Notes: generated by a model from the letters alone, not told the origin. A DNA stretch of 31,683 nt from an uncultured Eubacteriales bacterium (GCA_900547135.1 URFJ01000008.1:1-31683), one strand, 5' to 3'; shown: positions 14,754 through 22,962, counted from the first letter of the stretch. A program made the numbers and translations.

Positions 14754-15857
14754 ATGAAACGGACGAAGAGATTATTCTCAATCGTGATGGCAGCCCTAAT
14801 GGTGCTGTGCATGACGGCAACCGCCCTGGCAACCGACCCCAGTCACACCACCCCCATTGGGATCGAGCCGGGTACCCCAGGCGCCACCCAAATCGTGACA
14901 AAGACCTGGACCGCGGCGTCAATACACCAGCTCAATGACACCGAAGTATTCAGATTTTTGCTAGAGTATGTTAACGCTGATCAGTTGGGTACCAACCCCA
15001 CGGCCGCGCCGCAGTACAGTAACACTGATTTTGTATCAAAAGACGTAGAAATCATGCATACATGGCAAACCAGCGCCACGACTGACCCGGACGGAAGAGC
15101 ATCCGCCTCAAACTCGCTGAACTTTGTAGAGCTTTTTGACGGAATCACCTTCTCCGCGCCCGGCAATTATAACTTTAAGCTGAGAGAGATTGAGGGACAA
15201 AACCCTAACATCGAATACAGCGCCGCCGTATTCGACATAACGGTATATGTAGCCTGGGAGCTGGACAATAACGGCTATCCGACAAACGCGCTGGCTATCA
15301 CCGGCATTGTAACCAACAATGCAGAAGGTGAGAAGGAATATTGTGGGCCGACCTTCCACAATACGGCGGCACGCGCGGCCAATCTGACCGTATCAAAGAA
15401 CGTAACGGGCAACGCGGCCAATGTAAACGACTACTTCGCGTTTGTCGTAAATATCACAGGCGGCGCTACCGGAACGTACTCTATAAGCTATGTGGGGAAC
15501 ACCTACACCCCCGCAAATCCCACGGTTATCACAGCGGGAACTCCGGCTACGATTTACCTCAAGCACGGAGAATCCTTCACAATACTTAATCTGCCAGTGG
15601 GCGCGACCTACCACGTAACGGAGGAAGCCGATGGATACACAACAACAATAAACGGTCAAGCGGTGAATGATGATGACCGCTCCATAACCGGCACTATCGA
15701 TGAGGGCGGCGCAAACGTAGCCTATGTAAACAGCAAGACATTCACGCCGCCCACCGGACTGTTTATGGACATAATGCCATACGCGCTGATCTTTGGCGCG
15801 GCAGCGATTGGCGCTGTAGCGTTCATAGCCCGCCGCCGCCGCGTATCGGCGTATTAA
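14754..15857 (+). CDS. Major pilin, FctA/Spy0128-like, two isopeptide domains
   Basis: The 367-residue protein has a signal peptide (1-26, ending TATALA). An FctA-type domain has a Lys50-Glu145-Asn203 set (TKTW, LREIEG, FHNT). A second Ig-like DUF7601-type domain has Lys215, Glu290 or Glu291, and Asn326 (TVSKN, VTEEADGY, YVNSK). The sorting signal is PPTG at 332-335, then a helix and ARRRR. The arrangement matches Spy0128, in which each domain is locked by a Lys-Asn isopeptide bond and subunits are joined by sortase; Lys215 or another lysine between the domains could be the linking residue. AGGAAAACC-type ribosome binding site 6-10 bases upstream. It sits between the SipA-like gene and the class B sortase, as in FCT loci. 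Confidence 0.88.
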   Translation: MKRTKRLFSIVMAALMVLCMTATALATDPSHTTPIGIEPGTPGATQIVTKTWTAASIHQLNDTEVFRFLLEYVNADQLGTNPTAAPQYSNTDFVSKDVEIMHTWQTSATTDPDGRASASNSLNFVELFDGITFSAPGNYNFKLREIEGQNPNIEYSAAVFDITVYVAWELDNNGYPTNALAITGIVTNNAEGEKEYCGPTFHNTAARAANLTVSKNVTGNAANVNDYFAFVVNITGGATGTYSISYVGNTYTPANPTVITAGTPATIYLKHGESFTILNLPVGATYHVTEEADGYTTTINGQAVNDDDRSITGTIDEGGANVAYVNSKTFTPPTGLFMDIMPYALIFGAAAIGAVAFIARRRRVSAY

Positions 15858-15930
15858 GCGATTAAAGCGGCAAGCAGGGCCTTTCTCCGCGGGAAAGGCG
15901 GCGCTTACGGAAAGGAAGGCTTAAAGCGGC

Positions 15931-16683
15931 ATGGCGCGGATTGCGGACAGGATAATAAACTTCGTTATTTCCCTTCTGCTCATAGGCACCGTGTGTTACG
16001 CGGGATACGCCCTGTGGGATACGTGGAGCGTACTTGACAGCGCCAAGTCGGTTCAAAGGGAACTTCTGCCGTACAAGCCGACGAAAACGGAGGATCTTGA
16101 AGCAAGCTTTGAACAGCTTTTAAAGATAAATCCGGACGTGTGCGCCTGGATTACCATTGATAACACGGGTATCGACTATCCGGTTGTACAGGGAGAAACG
16201 AACTTTGACTATCTGTCCGTGGATGTTTACGGAGACCACTCATCCGGAGGGAGTATTTTTCTGGATAGCGGAAACAGCCGCGATCTGAGAGACGATTACT
16301 CCATCCTGATGGGACATCACATGCAGGGAGGCGCAATGTTCGGCGATGTCGACCTATTCAGGGACGAGCAGTTCTTCCGCGCCAACTACACAGGCTCCCT
16401 GCATGCGCCCGACAGGTCGATGCGGCTGGAAATCGTAAGCATAATCCAGGCTGACGCATACGACAGGGCAATATACGGCGTGCCCATAGCTACACAGAGC
16501 GGGAAGGCCGCGCTGATCTCAAGGATAGATGAGCTTGCGATCTATACGCGCGGCGATCCCTTGGGCACGGGGGATCAGATATTTGCCCTGTCCACCTGTT
16601 CCTCGGATTATACAAACGCAAGACTCCTGCTGATTTGCCGCGTAACCGGGGAAAGCAAAGCGGAGGAAGGAAGTGAGGATTAA
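15931..16683 (+). CDS. Class B sortase (pilin polymerase, SrtC/SrtB-like)
   Basis: This 250-residue transpeptidase has an N-terminal signal anchor (about 10-30) and the class B features: INPDVCAWITIDNTGIDYPVVQG, GGSIFLDSGN and YSILMGHHMQGGAMFGD. The catalytic His129 is in GHHM, Cys223 in LSTC and Arg231 in TNAR. Class B sortases normally anchor haem proteins, but in the streptococcal FctA system a class B enzyme builds the pilus; its position between the two pilins suggests the same here. It probably recognises the PPTG signals of the two upstream pilins. The ribosome binding site GGAAGG is rather far (about 12 bases). A small hairpin in the 73-base gap upstream (GCCTTTC/GAAAGGC) may adjust expression. 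Confidence 0.92.
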   Translation: MARIADRIINFVISLLLIGTVCYAGYALWDTWSVLDSAKSVQRELLPYKPTKTEDLEASFEQLLKINPDVCAWITIDNTGIDYPVVQGETNFDYLSVDVYGDHSSGGSIFLDSGNSRDLRDDYSILMGHHMQGGAMFGDVDLFRDEQFFRANYTGSLHAPDRSMRLEIVSIIQADAYDRAIYGVPIATQSGKAALISRIDELAIYTRGDPLGTGDQIFALSTCSSDYTNARLLLICRVTGESKAEEGSED

Positions 16684-16688
16684 TATTA

Positions 16689-17303
16689 ATGTTAAAGAAG
16701 CTTATTAAAGGCACAGCTATTATAGTGGCGGCGTTTGCTTTTTTCCTCAGCATAACGCCCAGGGCGGCCGTTGCGGCAATGCAGGATGCCGAGGCCAAGA
16801 TAACGATAACCAAGCATATTTCAGGCATAGAGGGGACGGATGAAGTTTTCGCTTTTCAGATAAGCGCTGACGACGAGGCTTTCCCAATGCCGGATAATGC
16901 GGAAGCTACCATTGCGGGAGAGGGGAAGGCTTCATTCAATATTTCCTATGGCGAGGTCGGCATATATACCTATACCGTGCGTGAAATCGCGGGAAGCGGC
17001 GAATACTGTACATATGACGACACCGTCTACGCCGTATCGGTATATGTGCTCTGGGATGAGGAGAACGGTAAACTGGATACCGTTGTGGTCTGCGCTGATG
17101 AAAACGACTATAAGACAGAGGCAGTCTTTACCAACGTATATACGCCACCTGTTCCGCCTCAAACACCCACGCCTACACCGCCGCCGGCTCCGACGACCGG
17201 AGACGCCAGTAAGCTTGTTCAGGGGCTGGCATTGATGGCCATTGCGGCGATATGCATATTTGCAGCGTCCTATCTTCTCAAAAAAAGAAGGACTCAGGCG
17301 TGA
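16689..17303 (+). CDS. Basal pilin, FctB-like, with proline-rich stalk and PTTGD anchor
   Basis: This 204-residue secreted protein has a signal peptide (1-30), one FctA-like Ig domain with a Lys42-Glu99-Asn149 set (ITKHISG, TVREIAG, FTNVY), a Pro/Thr-rich linker (about 152-167) and the sorting signal PTTGD (168-172), followed by a hydrophobic helix and KKRR. A single isopeptide domain plus a polyproline stalk is the layout of FctB (Spy0130), the subunit that fixes the pilus base to peptidoglycan. Its signal differs from the PPTG of the other two pilins, which suggests a housekeeping class A sortase outside the window attaches it. It begins 5 bases after the sortase gene and is the last gene of the operon. 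Confidence 0.88.
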   Translation: MLKKLIKGTAIIVAAFAFFLSITPRAAVAAMQDAEAKITITKHISGIEGTDEVFAFQISADDEAFPMPDNAEATIAGEGKASFNISYGEVGIYTYTVREIAGSGEYCTYDDTVYAVSVYVLWDEENGKLDTVVVCADENDYKTEAVFTNVYTPPVPPQTPTPTPPPAPTTGDASKLVQGLALMAIAAICIFAASYLLKKRRTQA

Positions 17304-17384
17304 TATGCATGTCCGGCTTATGCCGTGGCGGCATTATTATAAACGGCGCTTGCCCCATGGCAGCCGCTTAACAGCGGAGCGCGC

Positions 17385-17428
17385 ATAAAACGTCCGGTAC
17401 CCACCTCCAGGGGGACCGGACGTTTTAT
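17385..17428 (+). terminator. Terminator of the pilus operon
   Basis: ATAAAACGTCCGGT (17385-17398) pairs perfectly with ACCGGACGTTTTAT (17415-17428); the inner ACCC/GGGG can extend the stem. The T-run is within the stem end. Such a symmetric structure may stop transcription in both directions. Confidence 0.85.
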
Positions 17429-17570
17429 CGCCATAGGCGATTCGCGTTGCGCTGTTAAGTACAACGTACATGGGGCTCCGCCCCAAACCCCGCCAAAGGA
17501 GACTTTTTGTAAAAAGTCCCCTTTGAAATCCCGAAAAACAATGTTTAATTTTTATATTTTGGATTTTCAT
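17429..17570 (-). repeat. Dispersed hairpin repeat, family A (copy A3, inverted) with module D
   Basis: It begins with the short module CGCCATAGGCGATTCGCG (module D), then TACATGGGGCTCCGCCCC, the core hairpin at 17495-17524 (AAAGGAGACTTTTT / AAAAAGTCCCCTTT around GT) and CCCGAAAAACAATGTTTAA. The order is the same as in copy A4 near 19071, with few differences. Confidence 0.85.
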
Positions 17571-17626
17571 CGTTCGCTCTTAAGGCATAAAAGGCCGGCG
17601 CACATGTCGCCTGCTCGCCTTCGGGG

Positions 17627-17762
17627 TCGCGTCGCGCTTGCTCAGCGCCACGCGAGTTAACCCGCAAAACACGGCCCTCGGCTGCAAGCAGCTATCGGAC
17701 CATGTTTTGCTCTCAAGGTATCAAAAATCACCGTACATGCCGGTGATTTTTGATGGATTATA
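17627..17762 (-). repeat. Dispersed composite repeat, family C (copy C1, inverted)
   Basis: It contains in inverted order the modules of the two copies near 24481 and 24786: a GCGTCGCGC/GC-rich arm, TTAACCCGCAAAACACGGCC, a GCTGCAAGCAGC segment, CATGTTTTG and the hairpin ATCAAAAATCACCG / CGGTGATTTTTGAT with a CATG loop at 17719-17753. It is more diverged than those two copies. Confidence 0.8.
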
Positions 17763-17880
17763 CTTTTTTGTACGCCCAAGTCGTGTGCGTCTCCGCCTAT
17801 TTTTGATAAATAATGCTTTTTTGGATGATACACCAAAGTTTTTAATCCCCATTCAATTATGTCTGGCTTTGTCGAAAATC

Positions 17881-17908
17881 TTGAAAGCTCAAAATAATAT
17901 AGTATAAT
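17881..17908 (+). promoter_or_regulatory. Promoter of small membrane protein gene
   Basis: TTGAAA (17881-17886) and a perfect TATAAT (17903-17908) are 16 bases apart. The start codon is 67 bases downstream, after an AGGAG site. Confidence 0.6.
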
Positions 17909-17974
17909 ATTACGTGTATATATCAGGCAGTGCTAATGGTGACTAATCGTCTATAAAAAAGGAGTGAATATTAT

Positions 17975-18184
17975 ATGGCTAAGGATGTAAAACTAATTCT
18001 CTGCGGAATAGCGTTGACGCTTTTCGGTCAGATCCTTCAATCGAGTCTTGCATATGTAATAGCTGGTTTAGGTGTGTTTTTTGCTATAATCGGCTTTTTG
18101 TGGGACCCAGGAAAAGATGAATTCAGATCAAAAACGGATAAAAACATTGATATTAATGACGATAATCAGGAGGAAAAACCATGA
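17975..18184 (+). CDS. Small two-helix membrane protein, unknown function
   Basis: This 69-residue protein has two predicted transmembrane helices (about 5-23 and 26-43) and a polar, acidic C-terminal tail (about 44-69). AGGAG lies 10 bases before the ATG. It overlaps the next gene by the four bases ATGA, so the two are translationally coupled, although the next gene is broken. Codon use and AT content are closer to the AT-rich spacers than to the glycine cleavage genes. No family was recognised. Confidence 0.65.
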   Translation: MAKDVKLILCGIALTLFGQILQSSLAYVIAGLGVFFAIIGFLWDPGKDEFRSKTDKNIDINDDNQEEKP

Positions 18185-19062
18185 AAAGGATCGTTTCATG
18201 CCTATTGGCCGTTTTATTGGCAATCTCAGTATCAGCACATGCCTATGGCGTTGAACTGATCCTCAAAGAACAAATATATCAAGAAAAAGGTCAGATAGAA
18301 CTGAATGGGCTTAAGCTATCTATTGATGATAACAATGAAATAATCATCGGTGGTAATGATATAAGCGCGAGGAAGCTACTGTTGTCTTAAATTGAAAATA
18401 GTAAAGCATTAAAGGAATGCCTGGAAGTATCATTATTAAAGGGCGAAACGCCTAAAGCGATAGGATATACAATTATCTACTTAAAGGAAGCAGCTGATGA
18501 CAGCGGCTATCATTATGAACCTATGACCATTCAAGAGGCAGAAGACATAAAGGCGACGGACCTGCAAGCTCAAGAGGCAATTTAAGATTATATACTTATG
18601 CGGCGGGGCTTTCGAACAATAGAATAGTTGCAAGATCGGTTGCGCAATGGACAACTGATTGGCAGCTGCTTTGCAAGTGAAAGACCGGCGGCAGGCAACG
18701 ATTATATATCATTAACTGTTCCATCGAATTACGCAAATTTGACAGATACCTTTTCCGCATACTGCACCCCGGCTGGATATCTTAGGAACTATTATAAAGA
18801 AGACGAGGGCTATACTAGTGTAGTCTATTCATTTCTGGAGTTCTTAAACTATGCTTATAGGGTTGACAGTGCTACGGTTGAGATGGGGTGCGTAAAAAAC
18901 ACATCGGCAGGCAACAGAGTAACCTGTATAAGCAAATATGTTCATACATGGTTGAGCGTAACGCCATCTATAAGCATTGACTCATCTGGCGTTTCCTTTG
19001 GAATATCTCCTCTTCAGTCGGCTTGGCAAATAGCCAGCAGCGTTAGCCTTTATGTCGATTAA
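18181..19062 (+). pseudogene. Secreted protein gene with nonsense codon and frameshifts
   Basis: The gene starts with AGGAGG and a signal peptide (MKRIVSCLLAVLLAISVSAHA). The frame stops at TAA 18388 but continues with protein-like text (ENSKALKECLEVSLLKGETP) to 18583. There the coding text moves to another frame (TYAAGLSNNRIVARSVAQWT) until about 18670. It then returns to the first frame (SERPAAGNDYISLTVPSNY), ending at 19062 with a serine-rich, beta-strand-like C-terminus. A full-length ancestor would be about 290 residues, a secreted protein of unknown function. One nonsense codon and two compensating frameshifts point to a decaying gene, although assembly errors cannot be excluded. A shorter remnant from 18628 would lack a signal peptide. 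Confidence 0.7.
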
Positions 19063-19070
19063 GCTATTAT

Positions 19071-19207
19071 CGCTATAGGCGATTCGCGTCGCGCTTGCTC
19101 AGCACGCATACATGGGGCTCTGCCCCAAACCCCGCCAAAGGAGACTTTTTGTAAAAAGTCCCCTTTGGAATCCCGAAAAACAATGTTTAAATTTTATATT
19201 TTGGATT
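19071..19207 (-). repeat. Dispersed hairpin repeat, family A (copy A4, inverted) with module D
   Basis: Module D (CGCTATAGGCGATTCGCG) is followed by CATGGGGCTCTGCCCC, the core hairpin (AAAGGAGACTTTTT / AAAAAGTCCCCTTT, 19137-19166) and CCCGAAAAACAATGTTTAA. It is nearly identical to copy A3 over about 100 bases, one on each side of the 17975-19062 gene pair. Confidence 0.85.
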
Positions 19208-19218
19208 GTTAGCTCTAA

Positions 19219-19262
19219 AGGTAAAAATCACCGCACATGCCGGTGATTTTTGATGGATTATA
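19219..19262. repeat. Family C hairpin only (copy C2, partial)
   Basis: Only the AAAAATCACCG / CGGTGATTTTT hairpin with its CACATGC loop and the TGATGGATTATA flank are present. The longer GC-rich arm of family C is absent. Confidence 0.75.
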
Positions 19263-19300
19263 TTTCTTAGGATATGTACCCAAGCTTAATGCTATCCCCT

Positions 19301-19360
19301 TGCATTTTTGGGAGTTCTTAGAACCTTTTTTGCAAAAAAGGTTCTAAGCCGCCGGAGGCA
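19301..19360 (-). repeat. Dispersed hairpin repeat, family B (copy B2, inverted)
   Basis: It contains the same TTAGAACCTTTTTT / AAAAAAGGTTCTAA palindrome and GCCGCCGGAGGC flank as copies at 3634 and 24610. It lies downstream of gcvPB on the minus strand and could act as its terminator. Confidence 0.8.
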
Positions 19361-19409
19361 ATAAATTCGTAATTTTGGGCGACATGCGCGGCCAAAATTA
19401 CACCTTGCG
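19336..19409 (+). repeat. 74-bp direct repeat, first copy
   Basis: It is identical over 74 bases to 19489-19562. It includes the end of the family B hairpin arm and an inner inverted repeat, GTAATTTTGG / CCAAAATTAC, around a CGACATGCGCG loop that resembles the loop of family C. Confidence 0.85.
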
Positions 19410-19488
19410 AACGGGTGAGCGGTGAGCGAACGCGTTTGGTAAAGCTCAAAAAACGGAGCAATCCGTTTTTTGAACCGCCTATGGCGGT

Positions 19489-19562
19489 AAAAGGTTCTAA
19501 GCCGCCGGAGGCAATAAATTCGTAATTTTGGGCGACATGCGCGGCCAAAATTACACCTTGCG
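19489..19562 (+). repeat. 74-bp direct repeat, second copy
   Basis: Exact second copy of 19336-19409, 153 bases downstream. The unit between them holds AAAAAACGGA / TCCGTTTTTT, another hairpin. The second copy ends 21 bases before the gcvPB stop codon. Confidence 0.85.
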
Positions 19563-19582
19563 TATGCGTGAGCGGAGGCAAT

Positions 19583-21028
19583 CTATCCTTCGTACTTAAC
19601 CACTGGCTTGCGCGCGGCGGCGACCTCATCGGGCCTGCCGACGGGCGTCGTCACCGGCGCGCTATGCAGGCTTTCGGGATTTTCCCCGGCCTCGCGCGCT
19701 ATGTCAAGCATTGCGGCGATAAACTCGTCGAGCGTTTCACGGCTTTCGGTTTCGGTAGGCTCTATCATCATGGCCTCCGGCACGATAAGCGGGAAATAGA
19801 TCGTCGGCGGATGGTAGCCGCGGTCGATCAGCGCCTTTGCGATATCCGTGGTATGTACCCCGTTTTCAAGAAGCTTGCCCGGGTTTATTACGAATTCATG
19901 CATGCATACGCGGTCATGCGGCGCACAGTAGACGCCCTTGAGGTGATGCAGAAGGTAGTTGGCGTTGAGCACGGCGTTTTCGCTCGCCTCCCTAAGGCCT
20001 TCGGCGCCAAGGGACAGTATATACGCCCACGCCTTGACCAGCACCTGGAAGTTCCCATAAAAGCTCTTGACCTTGCCGATGGAAAGCGGCCTGTCATAAT
20101 AAAGAGCGGCAGGCCCGCCATGATGCGCCATAACAACGGGGTAGGGCAGGTATGGGATAAGCTCTTTTTTAACGCCTACGGGCCCCGCGCCCGGGCCGCC
20201 TCCGCCATGCGGCGTTGAAAACGTTTTATGCAGGTTAAGATGTACCACGTCAAACCCCATGTCGCCAGGACGCACAACGCCCATTATCGCATTGAGGTTC
20301 GCGCCGTCGTAATACAGCAGTCCTCCCGCCTCATGAACGATCTTGGCTATCTCGGTTATATTACTCTCAAACAGCCCTAACGTGGACGGGTTTGTCAGCA
20401 TAAGCCCGGCGGTGTCCGGCCCTACCGCCGCGCGAAGGGCGTCAAGGTCAACGCTCCCGTCGGGAGCGGACTTAATCTCCCTGGTCTTAAATCCGGCCAT
20501 CGACGCCGACGCCGGATTGGTGCCGTGCGCCGAATCAGGCACTATCATTACGCTGCGGCTAAAATCCTGGCGCATCTCGTGGTATGCCTTGATTATCATA
20601 AGTCCCGTAAACTCGCCGTGCGCGCCGGCCGCGGGCTGAAGCGTAAACTTGTCCATGCCCGTTATCTCGCAAAGCGCGGCGTCAAGGTCAAGCATCATGT
20701 CGAGCGCGCCCTGGGCCATGTCCTGGTCGAGCAGGGGATGCAGCCCGTCAAAGGTGGAGGCCACCTCCTCGTTGAGCTTGGGGTTATACTTCATCGTGCA
20801 TGAGCCAAGCGGGTAAAACCCGTTGTCAACGCCGAAATTCCTGCGCGAGAGGTTCGTATAATGCCTTACAAGGTCAACTTCAGCTATTTCGGGCAGATCC
20901 AGCGGCCCTGTACCCGCCATGCTTTCTGGTATAAGCCCGTCAAGGCTGGGTACGTCGAGCGCCGGAAGGTCATAGGCCCTGCGGCCCGCCCTGCTGCGTT
21001 CAAAAATCAGCGGATATTCGCTCCTCAT
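19583..21028 (-). CDS. gcvPB: Glycine dehydrogenase (decarboxylating) subunit 2
   Basis: With GcvPA it forms the PLP-dependent P-protein that decarboxylates glycine and passes the aminomethyl group to lipoyl-GcvH. This 481-residue subunit carries the PLP-binding lysine: NLHKTF with Lys268, followed by the glycine-rich STPHGGGGPGAGPVGV. Other family segments include GLIPESMAGTGPLDLPEI, GSCTMKYNPKLNEEVA and AHGTNPASASMAGF. The length is normal for the subunit. It is the last gene of the glycine cleavage operon and overlaps gcvPA by four bases (ATGA), so the two subunits are translationally coupled. A family B hairpin follows the stop codon. Confidence 0.96.
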   Translation of the reverse strand: MRSEYPLIFERSRAGRRAYDLPALDVPSLDGLIPESMAGTGPLDLPEIAEVDLVRHYTNLSRRNFGVDNGFYPLGSCTMKYNPKLNEEVASTFDGLHPLLDQDMAQGALDMMLDLDAALCEITGMDKFTLQPAAGAHGEFTGLMIIKAYHEMRQDFSRSVMIVPDSAHGTNPASASMAGFKTREIKSAPDGSVDLDALRAAVGPDTAGLMLTNPSTLGLFESNITEIAKIVHEAGGLLYYDGANLNAIMGVVRPGDMGFDVVHLNLHKTFSTPHGGGGPGAGPVGVKKELIPYLPYPVVMAHHGGPAALYYDRPLSIGKVKSFYGNFQVLVKAWAYILSLGAEGLREASENAVLNANYLLHHLKGVYCAPHDRVCMHEFVINPGKLLENGVHTTDIAKALIDRGYHPPTIYFPLIVPEAMMIEPTETESRETLDEFIAAMLDIAREAGENPESLHSAPVTTPVGRPDEVAAARKPVVKYEG

Positions 21029-22365
21029 TTAAGCACCTCCTCTATAGCGGAGAGGAAACCGTCGATTTCGTCCCTGGTGTTCATCTCCGTAGCGCACATT
21101 AAAATCCCGTTGTCGTCGCATCCATAGTATCCAAGCCGCATCCCGCCAACGTATCCCTTCGACTTGAGCGCGGCGTTTATAACCGAGGAATCCTTGTCAA
21201 AGTCTACGGTAAATTCATTGAAAAACGGCGTATTGCCGTAACGAAGCCTGGCGCCATTGAGCCTGCATATGCCTTCGCTCAGATAGTGCGCCTTCTGCAG
21301 GTTTTGCTCCGCTACCTCGCGCATGCCTTCAGGGCCCATGGCGCTGAGGTATATGCTTGCCATTATAGCGCACAGCATTTGGTTAGAGCAGATGTTGGAC
21401 GACGCCTTTTCCCTGCGTATATGCTGCTCGCGTGCCTGCAGCGTAAGCACGAACACGCGTCCGCCATCCTTATCGGCCGTCTGGCCCGCAATGCGGCCAG
21501 GCAGGTTGCGCATCAGCTTATTCGTCGCGCACATGAACCCGCAATACGGCCCGCCGTATGACAGCGGCAGACCCAAGGGTTGGGCGTCGCCCACGGCGAT
21601 ATCCGCGCCATAGTCCCCGGGACGCTTTAATAGGCCCAGGGATATGGGGTTTACACAGCTTACAAACAGCCCGCCAAAGCCGTGCACCGCTTCGCTGAGC
21701 GCGTCCATATCGTCAAGGCAGCCGTAAAAGTTGGGGTTGGCCGCAATAAAGCCGGCCGCACCCTCCGAATTTGCCTTCAGTTCGCCAATATCGGTAACTC
21801 CGTCCCCATTAAGAGGGATTTCAACCGTTTCAATTCCGCAAAACCGCGAATATGTGCCTATTACCGCGCGCGCTTCGGGGTGGAGGCCGGCGCTGACAAG
21901 CACTTTTTTGCGCCTCTTGGCGTCGCGTAGCATGAGCATGGCTTCGGCCGCCGCCGTCGCTCCATCGTATACGGACGCGTTTGAAACGTCCATGCCGGTA
22001 AGGCGGCAGATCAGCGTCTGGTATTCAAACAGCCCCTGCAGCATGCCCTGGCTCATTTCAGCCTGGTAAGGGGTGTATGCGGTGTAAAGCTCCGAGCGCC
22101 CGGCAAGCTGGGGCACGATTGACGGTATATAATGCCTGTACGCGCCCGCGCCCCTGAAAATGGGCATGGATGCGCTGGTGTTTTTGGCATAGGCCCGGAA
22201 TATGCGGCGCACCTCCTCCTCGCTCATTCCCCTGTTAAGCTTTAGAGGAGCTTTTAGCCGCACATCCTCGGGGATATCCTTAAACAGGTCTTCCATTGAG
22301 GACATTCCAATGGCTTTGAGCATTTCCGCGCGTTCCGCGGCGGTGTTTGGAACGTAGCTCTTCAT
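21025..22365 (-). CDS. gcvPA: Glycine dehydrogenase (decarboxylating) subunit 1
   Basis: This 446-residue subunit pairs with GcvPB to form the P-protein; it is the N-terminal half of the single-chain enzyme of other bacteria. It opens with YVPNTAAERAEMLKAIG and has FRGAGAYRHYIPSIVPQL, AYTPYQAEMSQGMLQGLFEYQT, NASVYDGATAAAEAMLM and KASSNICSNQ, all family-typical. The ribosome binding site is weak (AAAGGACTGAAG), and a 128-base gap separates it from gcvH. The split form is characteristic of Clostridia and many other Firmicutes. Confidence 0.96.
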   Translation of the reverse strand: MKSYVPNTAAERAEMLKAIGMSSMEDLFKDIPEDVRLKAPLKLNRGMSEEEVRRIFRAYAKNTSASMPIFRGAGAYRHYIPSIVPQLAGRSELYTAYTPYQAEMSQGMLQGLFEYQTLICRLTGMDVSNASVYDGATAAAEAMLMLRDAKRRKKVLVSAGLHPEARAVIGTYSRFCGIETVEIPLNGDGVTDIGELKANSEGAAGFIAANPNFYGCLDDMDALSEAVHGFGGLFVSCVNPISLGLLKRPGDYGADIAVGDAQPLGLPLSYGGPYCGFMCATNKLMRNLPGRIAGQTADKDGGRVFVLTLQAREQHIRREKASSNICSNQMLCAIMASIYLSAMGPEGMREVAEQNLQKAHYLSEGICRLNGARLRYGNTPFFNEFTVDFDKDSSVINAALKSKGYVGGMRLGYYGCDDNGILMCATEMNTRDEIDGFLSAIEEVLK

Positions 22366-22493
22366 CGTCTGTCTTCAGTCCTTTCATCAGCACGAATGCT
22401 ATATAAAGTATAAAATTAATAGGCTAAAAGGATTCCCCACTACTGGAAAACCCCTGTACAACGCGGTCAAAGGGCGGCCGCCAATCCTTGCGC

Positions 22494-22871
22494 TTATTCT
22501 CCTGTCAAGAGCAGCGCGCTGTATTCATCCGCTGAGAGGAATTCGTCCTCATCGATGGAGCTGGATTCTATCGCCGCTATAAAATTGCCGTAGGGGTCAG
22601 CGTTCAGAATTTCAGGGGAGTCGTCCAGCGCTTCATTAACCTCGACCACCTTTCCGGCAATCTGGGTATATATCTGGGAAACTGCCTTTACGCTTTCAAC
22701 AACCGCAAGGGAATCGCCCACTGAAAATTCATCGTCAATCGCGGGAAGCTCGACATATACTATATCGCCCATAGCTTCTTGCGCATGGTCGGTTATGCCT
22801 ATTTTAGCCACATTGCCCTCAATAAGGATCCATTCGTGCTCTTTGGTGTATTTACGGTCGGTGGGTATCAT
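22494..22871 (-). CDS. gcvH: Glycine cleavage system H protein
   Basis: This 125-residue lipoyl carrier shuttles the aminomethyl group between P and T proteins. It begins with the family motif KYTKEHEWI, then GITDHAQEAMGDIVYVELP, and carries the lipoylated Lys62 in VVESVKAVSQIYTQIAG. AGGAGG precedes the ATG by 6 bases. It lies second in the operon, 91 bases after gcvT. No lipoate ligase or lipoyl synthase gene is in the window. Confidence 0.97.
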   Translation of the reverse strand: MIPTDRKYTKEHEWILIEGNVAKIGITDHAQEAMGDIVYVELPAIDDEFSVGDSLAVVESVKAVSQIYTQIAGKVVEVNEALDDSPEILNADPYGNFIAAIESSSIDEDEFLSADEYSALLLTGE

Positions 22872-22962
22872 CGTATTACCTCCTAAATTTATGCATTTTA
22901 TTTAATATGGCGCATACGCCGGTTTATGCTAATAAATACCGGTGCCTACGCCCTTTAAGCAC

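Noticed and set aside
19318..19629. Minus-strand frame with two copies of a 20-plus-residue peptide repeat
   Set aside because: The apparent peptide repeat is the translation of the 74-base intergenic DNA repeat and overlaps the end of gcvPB.
19568..20218. 216-codon plus-strand frame opposite gcvPB
   Set aside because: It is antisense to the conserved P-protein subunit including its PLP-lysine region; no sign of a gene of its own.
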